NCBI GenBank assembly: GCA_964551735.1
Contig: CAZKEF010000027.1
Coordinates: 1-64,000 of the forward strand
Length of the DNA: 64,000 bases
Source of the DNA: DAOUAT01 sp964551735
GTDB lineage: Bacteria > Chloroflexota > Anaerolineae > CG2-30-64-16
Direction: 5' to 3'
Shown: positions 40,968 to 48,748 of the stretch, piece after piece
Layout of the letters: each line of letters opens with the position of its first letter
How positions within the stretch are numbered: the first letter of the stretch is position 1
Translations under genes and position numbers: made by a program
Notes under the pieces: model-generated
Seen by the model: the letters and a program-made list of their open reading frames with translations, nothing else
What the model was told of the DNA's origin: nothing
The model's database searches: none

Positions 40968-41237
40968 ATGGAGCTTCAATCATCCGAGGTGAAGGCAGAC
41001 CTTACCACCCGTCTGCGACGGGTCGAAGGTCAGGTGCGCGGGGTGCTCAAGATGGTCGAGGACGAACGGGACTGCTCCGACATCCTCCAGCAGATGGCTG
41101 CGATCCGTTCGGCCGTGCACCAGGCCAGTTTGGTGTTGGCCCGTTCGTATGCCGCGCGTTGCCTGTTGGAACCGGGGCAGGGTGACATGGACGCCATGCT
41201 GGATCAGTTGATGGCCACCCTGCGCAAACTGGAATAG
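40968..41237 (+). CDS. CsoR/CstR/FrmR-family repressor
   Basis: 89 residues, an all-helical DUF156 repressor (LTTRLRRVEGQVRGVLKMVE, then DCSDILQQMAAIRSAVHQAS, ending RCLLE). Two family cysteines are present (DC... and ...RCL). The histidine that CsoR uses for Cu(I), four residues before the second Cys, is Tyr here (SYAARC). That pattern argues against copper and is nearer to CstR-type persulfide sensors, which is an inference. The start ATG 40968 has GAGGA. The downstream partners are a tiny membrane peptide and a thioredoxin. Confidence 0.85.
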   Translation: MELQSSEVKADLTTRLRRVEGQVRGVLKMVEDERDCSDILQQMAAIRSAVHQASLVLARSYAARCLLEPGQGDMDAMLDQLMATLRKLE

Positions 41238-41246
41238 GGAGCATCA

Positions 41247-41321
41247 ATGCAACCGAACGACTTACTGCTCATCGGCCTGATTATCTGGGTGGTTCTCATC
41301 CTGTCAGGCCGCGGCGGCTGA
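41247..41321 (+). CDS. 24-residue single-helix membrane peptide
   Basis: ATG at 41247, with GGGAG upstream, encodes MQPNDLLLIGLIIWVVLILS followed by GRGG. It has one hydrophobic helix and a short charged end. It begins nine bases after the regulator stop. Such mini-proteins are easily missed; no family is known to me. A GGCCGGG hairpin (41339-41357) follows before the thioredoxin gene. Confidence 0.45.
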   Translation: MQPNDLLLIGLIIWVVLILSGRGG

Positions 41322-41434
41322 GCGGCCAGTAACTCATGCCGGCCCCGTGCGGGCCGGGACAAGCAGACTGGAAGTGGCGCAGCAAATGACAATGACACGC
41401 TGACAAAAGATAGTTGAATGAGAGGAGTTATCAC

Positions 41435-41827
41435 ATGGGGATATTCAGGAAACTCATGGGCGGGAAAGCTGATGCCCCTGTCGCTTCGGGCGACAAGCCA
41501 GCGGTCGAGCCGTTGCACGTGACCGGTGATGAGTTTGATAGTGTGATCTTGAAGTCCGAGCTGCCGGCTGTGGTAGATTTTTGGGCCGAGTGGTGCGGGC
41601 CGTGTCGTATGGTGGCGCCAGCGGTTGCAGCGCTGGCCACTGAGTATGAGGGCCGGGCCGTTGTGGCCAAGCTGAACGCTGATGACTATCCCGATATCCT
41701 GACCCGCTACGGCATCATGGGCATTCCGACCTTGATCTTCTTCAAGAACGGTCAAGAAGTGGACCGCCAGGTGGGTCTGGCCAGTTATAACGTATTGAAG
41801 AGCAAGTTAGAGCGCGCGTTGGCGTAG
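41435..41827 (+). CDS. Thioredoxin with short N-terminal extension
   Basis: 130 residues. The thioredoxin fold starts at about residue 28; the active site is FWAEWCGPCRMVAPAV and the cis-Pro loop GIMGIPTLIFFKNG. The first 27 residues (MGIFRKLMGGKADAP...) are an extra basic segment without signal character. AGAGGAG precedes ATG 41435. It lies downstream of the CsoR/CstR-like gene and may reduce per- or disulfides produced under the condition that regulator senses. Confidence 0.93.
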   Translation: MGIFRKLMGGKADAPVASGDKPAVEPLHVTGDEFDSVILKSELPAVVDFWAEWCGPCRMVAPAVAALATEYEGRAVVAKLNADDYPDILTRYGIMGIPTLIFFKNGQEVDRQVGLASYNVLKSKLERALA

Positions 41828-41849
41828 GTTGGCGTTCGGTTCGCGTGCA

Positions 41850-41889
41850 GCACCGACCCGGCTAAGGAACGTCCCTGCCGGGTCGGTGC
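41850..41889 (+). terminator. Hairpin between thioredoxin and sigma-factor genes
   Basis: 13-base perfect arms GCACCGACCCGGC (41850-41862) and complement (41877-41889). There is no T-tract, but the position after the thioredoxin stop fits termination. Confidence 0.55.
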
Positions 41890-41930
41890 GCGTAACCTTC
41901 AGCGCACACGTGCATCGAAAGGAGTGACTT

Positions 41931-42560
41931 ACGAACACATTACAGCTCAGCGAAAGCACATTGGTTGCTGCGGCCAGGGCCGGACAGCAGGAGGCCTACG
42001 CCGAGATTGTCGAGCGCCATTCGGGCACGATTTATAACCTGGCCCTGCGCATGATGGGTAACCCGCAGGAAGCCGAAGAGGTGATGCAGGAGGCGTTCAT
42101 CAGCGCGTTCCGCGCATTGCCACGCTTCGAGGGTCGCAGCCAACTGGGCACATGGTTATATCGCATCACCTACAACGCTGCACTGATGCGGTTGCGCCGG
42201 CGCCAGGCGCCCACCTTCTCGCTGGATGAGCCGTGGGAGACGGGCGAAGGCGAGCAGGTGCCGCGGCAATTCATTGATTGGACGGCCCTGCCCGATGACA
42301 TGCTGCTCAACAAGGAGCTGCGCAGTGTCTTGGAAACCGCGCTTCAGACTTTATCACCCTCGTTGCGTAGCGTATTTGTCCTGCGGGACATCGAAGGGCT
42401 CTCTACGGCTGAGACCGCCGAGGTCCTCGAGTTGACGGAAACCAACGTCAAGGTGCGGCTGCACCGCGCGCGATTGGCGCTACGTGAGAAGCTCACTGCT
42501 TATTTCGGTCCCGTGGCGCAGCATATGGCAGGAAAGGAAGGGGCGCTCCGTGTTGTGTAG
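41931..42560 (+). CDS. ECF-type RNA polymerase sigma factor (probable ACG start)
   Basis: About 209 residues. Region 2 (YAEIVERHSGTIYNLALRMM, EAEEVMQEAFISAFRAL) and region 4 (SVFVLRDIEGLSTAETAEVL, VRLHRARLALREKL) are intact, as in RpoE/SigW-like factors. No ATG/GTG fits. An ideal AAAGGAG (41918-41924) is spaced for a start at ACG 41931, giving TNTLQLSESTLVAAARAG. The alternative TTG 41961 has no ribosome site and trims the N-terminus. The anti-sigma gene overlaps its 3' end, so the two are coupled. Confidence 0.85.
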   Translation, partial: TNTLQLSESTLVAAARAGQQEAYAEIVERHSGTIYNLALRMMGNPQEAEEVMQEAFISAFRALPRFEGRSQLGTWLYRITYNAALMRLRRRQAPTFSLDEPWETGEGEQVPRQFIDWTALPDDMLLNKELRSVLETALQTLSPSLRSVFVLRDIEGLSTAETAEVLELTETNVKVRLHRARLALREKLTAYFGPVAQHMAGKEGALRVV

Positions 42561-42780
42561 AGAGATGTTGGCTTCACTGTCGGGCTACATTGACGGCGAG
42601 TTAGAGGCCCAATTGTGTGCCGAGATAGACCACCACATGGCAGGGTGCGGTGACTGTCGCGTCGTGGTGGACACCTTGCGCAAGACCGTGACACTGTATC
42701 GCAGCCGCGGCCATGAGCCGTTGCCTCCGGATGCGAAGGAGCGGCTGTACGCAGTTTTGAAGCTAGGAGTTGGAAGCTAG
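42550..42780 (+). CDS. Zinc-finger anti-sigma factor (soluble)
   Basis: About 76 residues. Pattern C...LSGYIDGEL...HHMAGCGDC is the ZAS anti-sigma motif (HxxxCxxC plus an upstream Cys). There is no membrane helix, so it senses inside the cell, unlike longer RsiW types. It starts at GTG 42550 (or TTG 42553), overlapping the sigma gene, with AAGGGG upstream. It should bind and hold the ECF sigma factor, perhaps releasing it on thiol oxidation. Confidence 0.85.
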   Translation: MLCREMLASLSGYIDGELEAQLCAEIDHHMAGCGDCRVVVDTLRKTVTLYRSRGHEPLPPDAKERLYAVLKLGVGS

Positions 42781-42824
42781 AATCTGGTCGCGGGAGGGTA
42801 GTTTCCAGCAACCAACTTCCAGAT

Positions 42825-42853
42825 TTGCCAAACCGCGACAGTCTGCGTATAAT
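42825..42853 (+). promoter_or_regulatory. Promoter of tRNA-Val (and perhaps thrS)
   Basis: TTGCCA (42825-42830), 17 bases, TATAAT (42848-42853). The transcript would begin just before the tRNA at 42865. No second clear promoter is seen before the T-box. Confidence 0.75.
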
Positions 42854-42864
42854 ATTTTCTGCCG

Positions 42865-42938
42865 GGGCGGTTAGCTCAGCTGGCTAGAGCGCGGCGTTGA
42901 CATCGCCGAGGTCAGAGGTTCAATCCCTCTACCGCCCA
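42865..42938 (+). tRNA. tRNA-Val (anticodon GAC)
   Basis: A 74-base cloverleaf: acceptor GGGCGGT/ACCGCCC, D-arm GCTC...GAGC, anticodon stem CGGCG/CGCCG around loop TTGACAT (anticodon GAC), T-arm AGAGG-TTCAATC-CCTCT. CCA is not encoded. Confidence 0.95.
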
Positions 42939-42954
42939 CTTCAATATCATAAAG

Positions 42955-43191
42955 CGTTGATCGGGACGAGTAGACGGCGCGCAAGCGCCAGAGAGGGCAG
43001 GCCACCGGCTGGAAGCCTGCCTCGCAGAGGCCCGTCGAAAACCCCCCGTGAGCGGATGCCTGAAAGCGAAAGCCAGTATGGCGGCCCGGCTGGCCCCGTT
43101 AGCGGCTTGAGAGATGGCGCGACCGATAGGCGCGTCAACTTGGGTGGAACCGCGAGCTCCTCGCCCCAATGGGTGAGGAGCTTTTGTTTTT
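42955..43191 (+). ncRNA. T-box leader upstream of thrS
   Basis: A long structured leader between tRNA-Val and thrS. The T-box core TGGGTGGAACCGCG is at 43141-43154. It is followed at once by a terminator: stem 43155-43166 with 43171-43182, then TTTTGTTTTT to 43191. Upstream, GACGAGTAGA (near 42965) looks like the stem I AGUA motif. ACC at 43041-43043, after GAAA, is a possible threonine specifier codon. Uncharged tRNA-Thr would bind and open the terminator to allow thrS transcription. The 5' limit and specifier are estimates. Confidence 0.88.
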
Positions 43192-43346
43192 ATGCCTATC
43201 CGAAAGGGGGTGATCGCCATGACCGGCGCGACAACCGATGATCCGAATACCCTTGGGCGCACGGCTGCTGTTGTCAGGTCAGGCACTCCCCTGACCCATC
43301 GACCAATTTACCAGTCTACCAATTTGTAATAACCAAGGAGGCCACC

Positions 43347-45164
43347 GTGGCCAGCAAACATAATCACGAAAACGAGGACGAATTCATTCACAGACTGCGC
43401 CACTCGACGGCGCACGTTATGGCAGAGGCGGTGATCGAGCGCTTCCCTGAGGCGCAGATCGCCATCGGGCCGCCCATCAAGGACGGCTTCTACTATGACT
43501 TTGACCTGGGGCGCAATCCCGACGGGTCGCTGAAGACGTTTGCGCCTGAGGACCTCGAGGCCATCGAGAAGCGGATGCGCCAGATCGTAGCCGGCAAGCA
43601 TCGGTTCGTGCGCAGCGAGATCAGCGCCGAAGATGCCAAACGCCTCTTCGCAGATCAGCGCTACAAGATCGAGCTGATCGAGGGCCTGGAACGGGGCGGA
43701 GTGGATGAATACGGCGAACCGACCGACGAGCCGCCGGTCATCTCGACGTACCAGCACGCTCACTTCATTGACCTGTGCCGGGGGCCGCACTTGGACAGTA
43801 CGGGCCAGATCCCGCCGGACGCGTTCAAGCTGCTCAGCGTGGCGGGCGCGTACTGGCGCGGGGACGAGCACAACCCTATGCTGCAACGCATCTACGGCAC
43901 AGTCTGGCCGAACAAGGGGCAGCTTGAGGCGTATCTCAACAAGCTGGAAGAGGCCAAGCGCCGCGACCATCGGCGGCTGGGCAAGGAGCTTGACCTGTTT
44001 AGCACCAACCCGGACGACGTGGGCGGCGGGCTGGTGCTCTGGCACCCCAAGGGCGGGTTGATGCGTCACTTAGCGGAGGAGTTCTGCAAGAACGAGCATC
44101 TAGCCGGTGGTTACGACCTGATCTACACGCCGCACATCGGCCGTGCGTCGCTTTGGGAGACGAGCGGGCACCTCGACTTCTACAAGGAGAACATGTACGC
44201 GCCCATCGAGATCGAGGGCCAGGAGTTCTACCTGAAGCCCATGAACTGTCCGTTCCATCTCAACATCTACAAGACGCGCACGCGGTCGTATCGTGACCTG
44301 CCCTTGCGCTATGCCGAGTGGGGCACGGTATATCGGTTCGAGCGCAGCGGCGTGTTGCACGGCCTGACGCGGGTGCGTGGCTTCACGCAGGACGACGCAC
44401 ATCTGTTCTGCCGGCCCGATCAGATGCCGCAGGAGATTGACCGGGTGCTGGGCTTCTGCCTGCACATCCTGAAGGGCTTCGGCTTCACGGAGTTCAACGC
44501 CTACCTGAGCACGCGGCCCGAGAAACGGGTGGGCGAAGACGCGAAGTGGGAAGCAGCCGAACAGGCGTTGCGGGCATCCCTGGAACGCGCGCAGATCCCG
44601 TTCCAAGTGGATGAGGGCGGCGGCGCGTTTTACGGCCCGAAGATTGACCTGAAAATGCTTGATGCCCTGGATCGGGAATGGCAGCTGAGCACGATCCAGT
44701 TCGACTTCAACCTGCCGGAGAAATTCGATCTCAAATACATCGGCGAGGATGGCCAGGAGCACCGGCCTTACATGATCCACCGGGCGCTGCTGGGCAGCAT
44801 GGAGCGCTTCTTCGGCGTTCTCATCGAGCATTACGGCGGCGCGTTCCCCGTCTGGATCTGCCCGGTGCAGGTGGCTGTGATCCCCATCGCAGATCGGCAC
44901 AACGAGGCCGGGCACGCGGTGGCGGATCAACTGAAGGCTGCCGGGCTGCGAGTTGAGGTGGACGACAGCTCGGACCGCATGAACGCCAAGATCCGTAACG
45001 CGCAGTTGCAGAAGATCCCGTATATGTTGGTCATCGGCGATCGCGAGGCGGCTGAAGGCGCGGTCAACGTCCGGTTGCGGACGGGTGAACAGCGCGGCAC
45101 GCAGCCGGTGGGCGAGTTCATTGCCTATGTGCGGGACGTGGTGCAGCAAAGAGCGTTGATCTGA
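43347..45164 (+). CDS. thrS: Threonyl-tRNA synthetase lacking the TGS domain
   Basis: 605 residues. After a short tail the protein begins directly with the editing domain (RLRHSTAHVMAEAV; HFIDLCRGPHLDSTG). Class II motifs follow (LYTPHIGRASLWETSG-like region; YRFERSGVLHGLTRVRGFTQDD; RALLGSMERFFGVLIEHYGG) and the anticodon domain (FPVWICPVQVAVIPIADRH). The usual N-terminal TGS/ubiquitin-like domain of about 60 residues is absent. It starts at GTG 43347 with AAGGAGG. It is controlled by the T-box leader. Confidence 0.96.
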   Translation: MASKHNHENEDEFIHRLRHSTAHVMAEAVIERFPEAQIAIGPPIKDGFYYDFDLGRNPDGSLKTFAPEDLEAIEKRMRQIVAGKHRFVRSEISAEDAKRLFADQRYKIELIEGLERGGVDEYGEPTDEPPVISTYQHAHFIDLCRGPHLDSTGQIPPDAFKLLSVAGAYWRGDEHNPMLQRIYGTVWPNKGQLEAYLNKLEEAKRRDHRRLGKELDLFSTNPDDVGGGLVLWHPKGGLMRHLAEEFCKNEHLAGGYDLIYTPHIGRASLWETSGHLDFYKENMYAPIEIEGQEFYLKPMNCPFHLNIYKTRTRSYRDLPLRYAEWGTVYRFERSGVLHGLTRVRGFTQDDAHLFCRPDQMPQEIDRVLGFCLHILKGFGFTEFNAYLSTRPEKRVGEDAKWEAAEQALRASLERAQIPFQVDEGGGAFYGPKIDLKMLDALDREWQLSTIQFDFNLPEKFDLKYIGEDGQEHRPYMIHRALLGSMERFFGVLIEHYGGAFPVWICPVQVAVIPIADRHNEAGHAVADQLKAAGLRVEVDDSSDRMNAKIRNAQLQKIPYMLVIGDREAAEGAVNVRLRTGEQRGTQPVGEFIAYVRDVVQQRALI

Positions 45165-45199
45165 GATATGGCCTCTCTCTTCGGCGCTCGGCGTCGTTT

Positions 45200-45228
45200 T
45201 TGACACCTTTCCATCGTTATGTTATAGT
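45200..45228 (+). promoter_or_regulatory. Promoter of infC-rpmI-rplT
   Basis: TTGACA (45200-45205), 17 bases, TATAGT (45223-45228). The start point near 45235 leaves a leader of about 90 bases. Confidence 0.75.
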
Positions 45229-45322
45229 TGCCTTTCGATACGGTCGGGCTGGTCCCGGCTGTCACTAGGGTTAGGCCTTGACCAGCATCACGCTGGCTCA
45301 GCAGAAAAAGAGGGAAACGAGT

Positions 45323-45871
45323 ATTACTACCGTAACTACCAAAGCCTTTCGTGTGAATCAGCAGATCCGGGTGCGCGAGGTGCGGTTGATCGATGAGGAA
45401 AACCAGCAACTCGGCATTTTCCCGATCCAAGAAGCTTTGCGCCTGGCGTATGAACGCAATCTCGACCTAGTAGAGGTTGCGCCCAATGCTGTGCCGCCGG
45501 TTTGCCGTTTGCTTGATTTCGGCAAGTTCCAGTATGAACGGCAGAAGAAGGAACGTGAGGCGCGGAAAGCACAGAAAATCATCGAGATCAAGGAGATCCG
45601 TCTGCGCCCGCGCACCGGTGAGCACGATCTGGACACCAAAGTGCGACAGGCCTTGGCGTTTCTCGACGAGGGTAGCAAGGTGAAGGTCGCTGTGCGGTTT
45701 CGCGGTCGCGAGATCACGCACCCCGAGATCGCGCGCGAGCAGCTTGAGGAGTTCGTGACCAAGGTCGGCGGGGCCGCGGTGATCGAGGCCCAGCCATCCA
45801 TGGAAGGCAGAAACCTGTTTCTCTTGCTCAGTCCCAGCCCGAGCAGCAAAAAAGCAGCGGCGGCCGACTGA
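45323..45871 (+). CDS. infC: Translation initiation factor IF-3 (ATT start)
   Basis: About 182 residues with both IF-3 domains: VNQQIRVREVRLIDEENQQL, DLVEVAPNAVPPVCRLLDFG and the linker YERQKKEREARKAQK; then IRLRPRTGEHDLDTKVRQAL and VKVAVRFRGREI. The best start is ATT at 45323, eight bases after AGAGGG; rare AUU starts are a known autoregulatory feature of infC. A TTG at 45278 is in frame but without ribosome site. It is followed by rpmI and rplT in the classical order. Confidence 0.93.
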   Translation: MTTVTTKAFRVNQQIRVREVRLIDEENQQLGIFPIQEALRLAYERNLDLVEVAPNAVPPVCRLLDFGKFQYERQKKEREARKAQKIIEIKEIRLRPRTGEHDLDTKVRQALAFLDEGSKVKVAVRFRGREITHPEIAREQLEEFVTKVGGAAVIEAQPSMEGRNLFLLLSPSPSSKKAAAAD

Positions 45872-45896
45872 GCCTGCAAACTGACTGCGTGAAACG

Positions 45897-45952
45897 TAAA
45901 ACGTAAAACGCACGCGCGGCGGTAGGCGCTGGCCCTTGCGTTTTACGTTTTA
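45897..45952 (+). terminator. Hairpin between infC and rpmI
   Basis: 16-base perfect arms TAAAACGTAAAACGCA (45897-45912) and complement (45937-45952), followed by TTCTGTTTT. It may reduce read-through so that L35/L20 and IF-3 are made in different amounts. Confidence 0.6.
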
Positions 45953-45972
45953 TTCTGTTTTGGAGGATTACT

Positions 45973-46176
45973 GTGCCGAAGATCAAGACCCACAAATCTA
46001 CGGCCAAGCGGTTCCGCCGCACGGGCACCGGCAAACTGGTGGCCATGCACCAGGGCCGCGGCCACCTGCGACGCCGCAAGGCCAAGCGCACGCTGCTCAA
46101 GTACCGCGAGATCAAGGTCGTCGAGGCTAACGCCGCGGACAAGCGTGTTAAGCAGCTTGCTCCGTTCATTGACTGA
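45973..46176 (+). CDS. rpmI: 50S ribosomal protein L35
   Basis: 67 residues beginning (GTG) PKIKTHKSTAKRFRRTGTGK, the L35 signature, then RRRKAKRTLLKYREIKVV. GGAGG precedes the GTG. It is small, basic and located between infC and rplT as usual. Confidence 0.97.
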   Translation: MPKIKTHKSTAKRFRRTGTGKLVAMHQGRGHLRRRKAKRTLLKYREIKVVEANAADKRVKQLAPFID

Positions 46177-46276
46177 GCGAGCCGTACCGTCAGCGCGCCC
46201 GCAGCCCATGCTGCCCGGCGCCGATGGCCACCACGAAGTGCCGGTATGACCCGGCCGCCATTACAAGGAGAGTTAA

Positions 46277-46630
46277 ATGCCACGAGCTAAGGGCGGGGTC
46301 GTCCTCCGCCGACGTCACAACAAGATCTTGAAGTTCACCAAGGGCCAACGCATGTCGCGCCGCCTGCTGTGGCGTCGCGCCAACGAGGCCATGCTGAAGT
46401 CCCTGTTCTACGCGACACGCGATCGCCGCAACCGGAAACGGGACATGCGCGGCCTGTGGATCGCTCGCATCAACGCGGCGGCCCGCCTCAACGGCATTTC
46501 CTACAGCCGGCTGATGCACGCGCTGAAGCAGTCGGATATCACCCTGGATCGCAAGATCCTGGCCGACCTGGCCGTGCGGGATCCGCATGCCTTTACGCGC
46601 GTTGTCGAGGTCGCGAAGGCCGGTTTGTAA
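46277..46630 (+). CDS. rplT: 50S ribosomal protein L20
   Basis: 117 residues. MPRAKGGVVLRRRHNKILKF and YATRDRRNRKRDMRGLWIAR with INAAARLNGISYSRLM are the L20 pattern. It binds 23S rRNA and in some bacteria represses its own operon. AAGGAG precedes the ATG. A hairpin ends the unit. Confidence 0.97.
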   Translation: MPRAKGGVVLRRRHNKILKFTKGQRMSRRLLWRRANEAMLKSLFYATRDRRNRKRDMRGLWIARINAAARLNGISYSRLMHALKQSDITLDRKILADLAVRDPHAFTRVVEVAKAGL

Positions 46631-46641
46631 AAGACCACGCT

Positions 46642-46683
46642 GCGAGGGCCAGGGACAGCAAGCGCCGCTGACCTGGCCCTCGC
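46642..46683 (+). terminator. Hairpin after rplT
   Basis: 12-base perfect arms GCGAGGGCCAGG (46642-46653) and complement (46672-46683), ten bases past the stop. No T-tract. Confidence 0.55.
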
Positions 46684-46689
46684 CGGTGA

Positions 46690-46843
46690 TGCCGGACACC
46701 CTCACCAACCCCTCATAGGGCACTGCACACAATCGGGTTTCGATTTGGCCGCCCGGCGCCAGCAGGCGGGCGCTGAACGGCCGGCCGAAGGCGACGTGTT
46801 GACCCCACATGAAGTGCAACGGCTGCCCACCCTCGTTCCTGTT
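46690..46843 (-). pseudogene. Fragment of an aldose-1-epimerase-like protein
   Basis: Behind the PfkB stop the minus strand reads NEGGQPLHFMWGQHVAFGRP followed by FSARLLAPGGQIETRLCAV. This matches 'NeG..pl.FmWGhHpAFG.pFl' of galactose-mutarotase/aldose-epimerase-like proteins. A stop codon lies nine bases before NEGG, and the similarity ends after about 45 residues. It appears to be the relic of a gene that once followed the PfkB kinase in a sugar operon. Confidence 0.45.
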
Positions 46844-48049
46844 CTATGCATCCCGTGCATCAGCAGGTCCCACCCACAGTTGGACGGTCGGGTTGAAATG
46901 CCAGCCGGGCGCGGTCAGGTGGAGCGCGTGGCGCGGCCAGCCTACGGCCAGCCGATCCAGCGTCGCCTGCCAGGGGCGGATCCCGCTCAGCGCGTCCAGC
47001 GCCTCGACGTTGCACGCGCCCACCGCCACGGCCGCGGTCAGCGCGGCTTCGGGTGCCAGGCCGCGCAGCAGGCCACTGAGGAAGCCAGCGATGGTCGCAT
47101 CGCCCGCGCCGGTCGTGCCGGCCACGTCAACCCGGCAGCAAGGCGCCCAGAGCTGGCGCTGCGCCCACGCGGCCACATCCGCGGGCCGGCCGCGGCCCAG
47201 CCCTCGGAGTGCAGGCAGGCCGGCGGTCCGCAGGTACAGGCCGCGTTGGCCCAGCTTGAGCCCAACGATGCGTGCGCCCATTGCAACCAGCTCGGCGCCT
47301 ATTTCGGACAGCAGTGCCGGTGTGACGTGAGCGAGAAGGCCAGCGCCGCCGAAAGCGGTGTGCCACTGAGCGTAGGTTTTACACCGCAGCATGAAGAGCA
47401 ACTCCTCGATGCTGGGCATGAAGATGTCCACCCACGGCAGGGTCCGCTCCATGATCTGCCGCCACGGCGCCCGGCCGGCCGGCGACGCCGGATCGGGCAG
47501 CGACATGTCCAGCGATGTGGTGACGCCGGTCTCCTTCGCCCGCCGGAAAAGCGCGGCCAACTCGACGCCGCCATCCTGGTACATGCGCGCCATGAGGGGC
47601 GGATAGCCGAAATGGAATAGCCGTGCGCTGGCTAGGCGATCATATCGGATATCCGCGTCGCCGAAGCTGTCGTTGGCGCCCGGATAGTGCAAAAAGCTGC
47701 GATCCAGGTCGGGGGGATTGATCACGATGGTGTACGACGTGCTGGCGGTTGGGTCCACCACCATGCCGCGGGTCAGGTTGGGATCGTGGGCCGCAATGAG
47801 TTGTAGCACCGCCCGGCCAAAGATATCATCCCCGATCTTCCCCATCAACTGTGTTTCGATGCCGAGCTTGTGCAGGGCCAGCCCGGTGTTGGAAACCGCG
47901 CCGCCCGTAGAAAAAGCTGCCGGGCCGACCTCGGTCAGGCGGCCTGGGGTGAAGATCCCCGGCAGCAGCTCCGGGGTGATGTGCGACAATTGCGGGAGAA
48001 CATCAAGGCAGATGTGGCCTGCCACGACGGCGGTCGGGGTCTCCGTCAT
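46844..48049 (-). CDS. PfkB-family carbohydrate kinase
   Basis: 401 residues, longer than the usual 300-330. Seen: GHICLDVLP near the start, STGGAVSNTGLALHKLGIET, GKIGDDIFGR, NPPDLDRSFLHYPGAND, and the ATP/anion-hole motif DVAGTTGAGDATIAGFLSGL with the catalytic Asp. An extra segment (about 225-300) and a C-terminal tail account for the length. ATG 48049 has AGGGGTGAG and lies three bases after the isomerase stop. Following a D-lyxose isomerase, it may phosphorylate a ketose such as xylulose or fructose; the substrate is not determinable. Confidence 0.88.
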   Translation of the reverse strand: MTETPTAVVAGHICLDVLPQLSHITPELLPGIFTPGRLTEVGPAAFSTGGAVSNTGLALHKLGIETQLMGKIGDDIFGRAVLQLIAAHDPNLTRGMVVDPTASTSYTIVINPPDLDRSFLHYPGANDSFGDADIRYDRLASARLFHFGYPPLMARMYQDGGVELAALFRRAKETGVTTSLDMSLPDPASPAGRAPWRQIMERTLPWVDIFMPSIEELLFMLRCKTYAQWHTAFGGAGLLAHVTPALLSEIGAELVAMGARIVGLKLGQRGLYLRTAGLPALRGLGRGRPADVAAWAQRQLWAPCCRVDVAGTTGAGDATIAGFLSGLLRGLAPEAALTAAVAVGACNVEALDALSGIRPWQATLDRLAVGWPRHALHLTAPGWHFNPTVQLWVGPADARDA

Positions 48050-48052
48050 CGC

Positions 48053-48748
48053 TCACCCCTGAAGGCCCCGGTAGTAGCGGGCGTAGTCCTTCGTCAACAG
48101 GTACAACGGCGGCTCATCCTCCTCGATCTGGGGAAACCGACCCACGGGTTCGTAGAAACGGTTATCGGCGTTGTCATCATTCACCAACGAGACTTCGCCC
48201 ATGAGGACGCGGCTTTCCGCCCCCCAGAATCGGTGATACAGGTAGCCCGGCAGAGTGATGCTTTCTCCCGGCGAGAGCACCACCGTGCCGCCCGCTTTGA
48301 CGATGCGGCGCACCCCATCCAGGCTGACGACCACATCGGTGTCGGCCAGGCCTTCGTCCGGGGTGGAATTGTACAACTGGATCACCAGTTTGCCACCGCC
48401 GCGGTTGATAATGTCCTCGGTTTTGCTCCAGTGGAAGTGCGTCGGCGTGATCTGGTCCACATCCACGATCATGATCTTCTCGGCGTACAGTTTCCCCTGC
48501 ATCGTCCTCAGATTCTCAGGCCGGCCGTTGCGCACAGTGAACAGGAAGAGGCCGTAGGTGCCGTAATCACCGCGGCCGAAGTCGGTGATGTCCCATCCGA
48601 GCTCGCATTCGACGATCTCTCGCACCTCTTCCCCCTTGGTCGTCCACTCTGCGGGCGACCAGTAGGCGAACGGTGGGAGGTGGAAGCCGTGCTTCCGGAT
48701 AAACGCATCGGCGCGGCGCATGATCTCGTTGATCTCAGATCGCTTCAT
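48053..48748 (-). CDS. D-lyxose/D-mannose isomerase-like cupin enzyme
   Basis: 231 residues, cupin fold of the D-lyxose ketol-isomerase family. MKRSEINEIMRRADAFIRKH, then ITPTHFHWSKTEDIINRGGG (metal ligands His, His, Glu), SPGESITLPGYLYHRFW (another His) and GEVSLVNDDNADNRFY are characteristic. It interconverts D-lyxose with D-xylulose or D-mannose with D-fructose. ATG 48748 has AAGGAG and overlaps a 46-codon truncated gene upstream. It is coupled to the PfkB kinase downstream. Confidence 0.9.
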   Translation of the reverse strand: MKRSEINEIMRRADAFIRKHGFHLPPFAYWSPAEWTTKGEEVREIVECELGWDITDFGRGDYGTYGLFLFTVRNGRPENLRTMQGKLYAEKIMIVDVDQITPTHFHWSKTEDIINRGGGKLVIQLYNSTPDEGLADTDVVVSLDGVRRIVKAGGTVVLSPGESITLPGYLYHRFWGAESRVLMGEVSLVNDDNADNRFYEPVGRFPQIEEDEPPLYLLTKDYARYYRGLQG

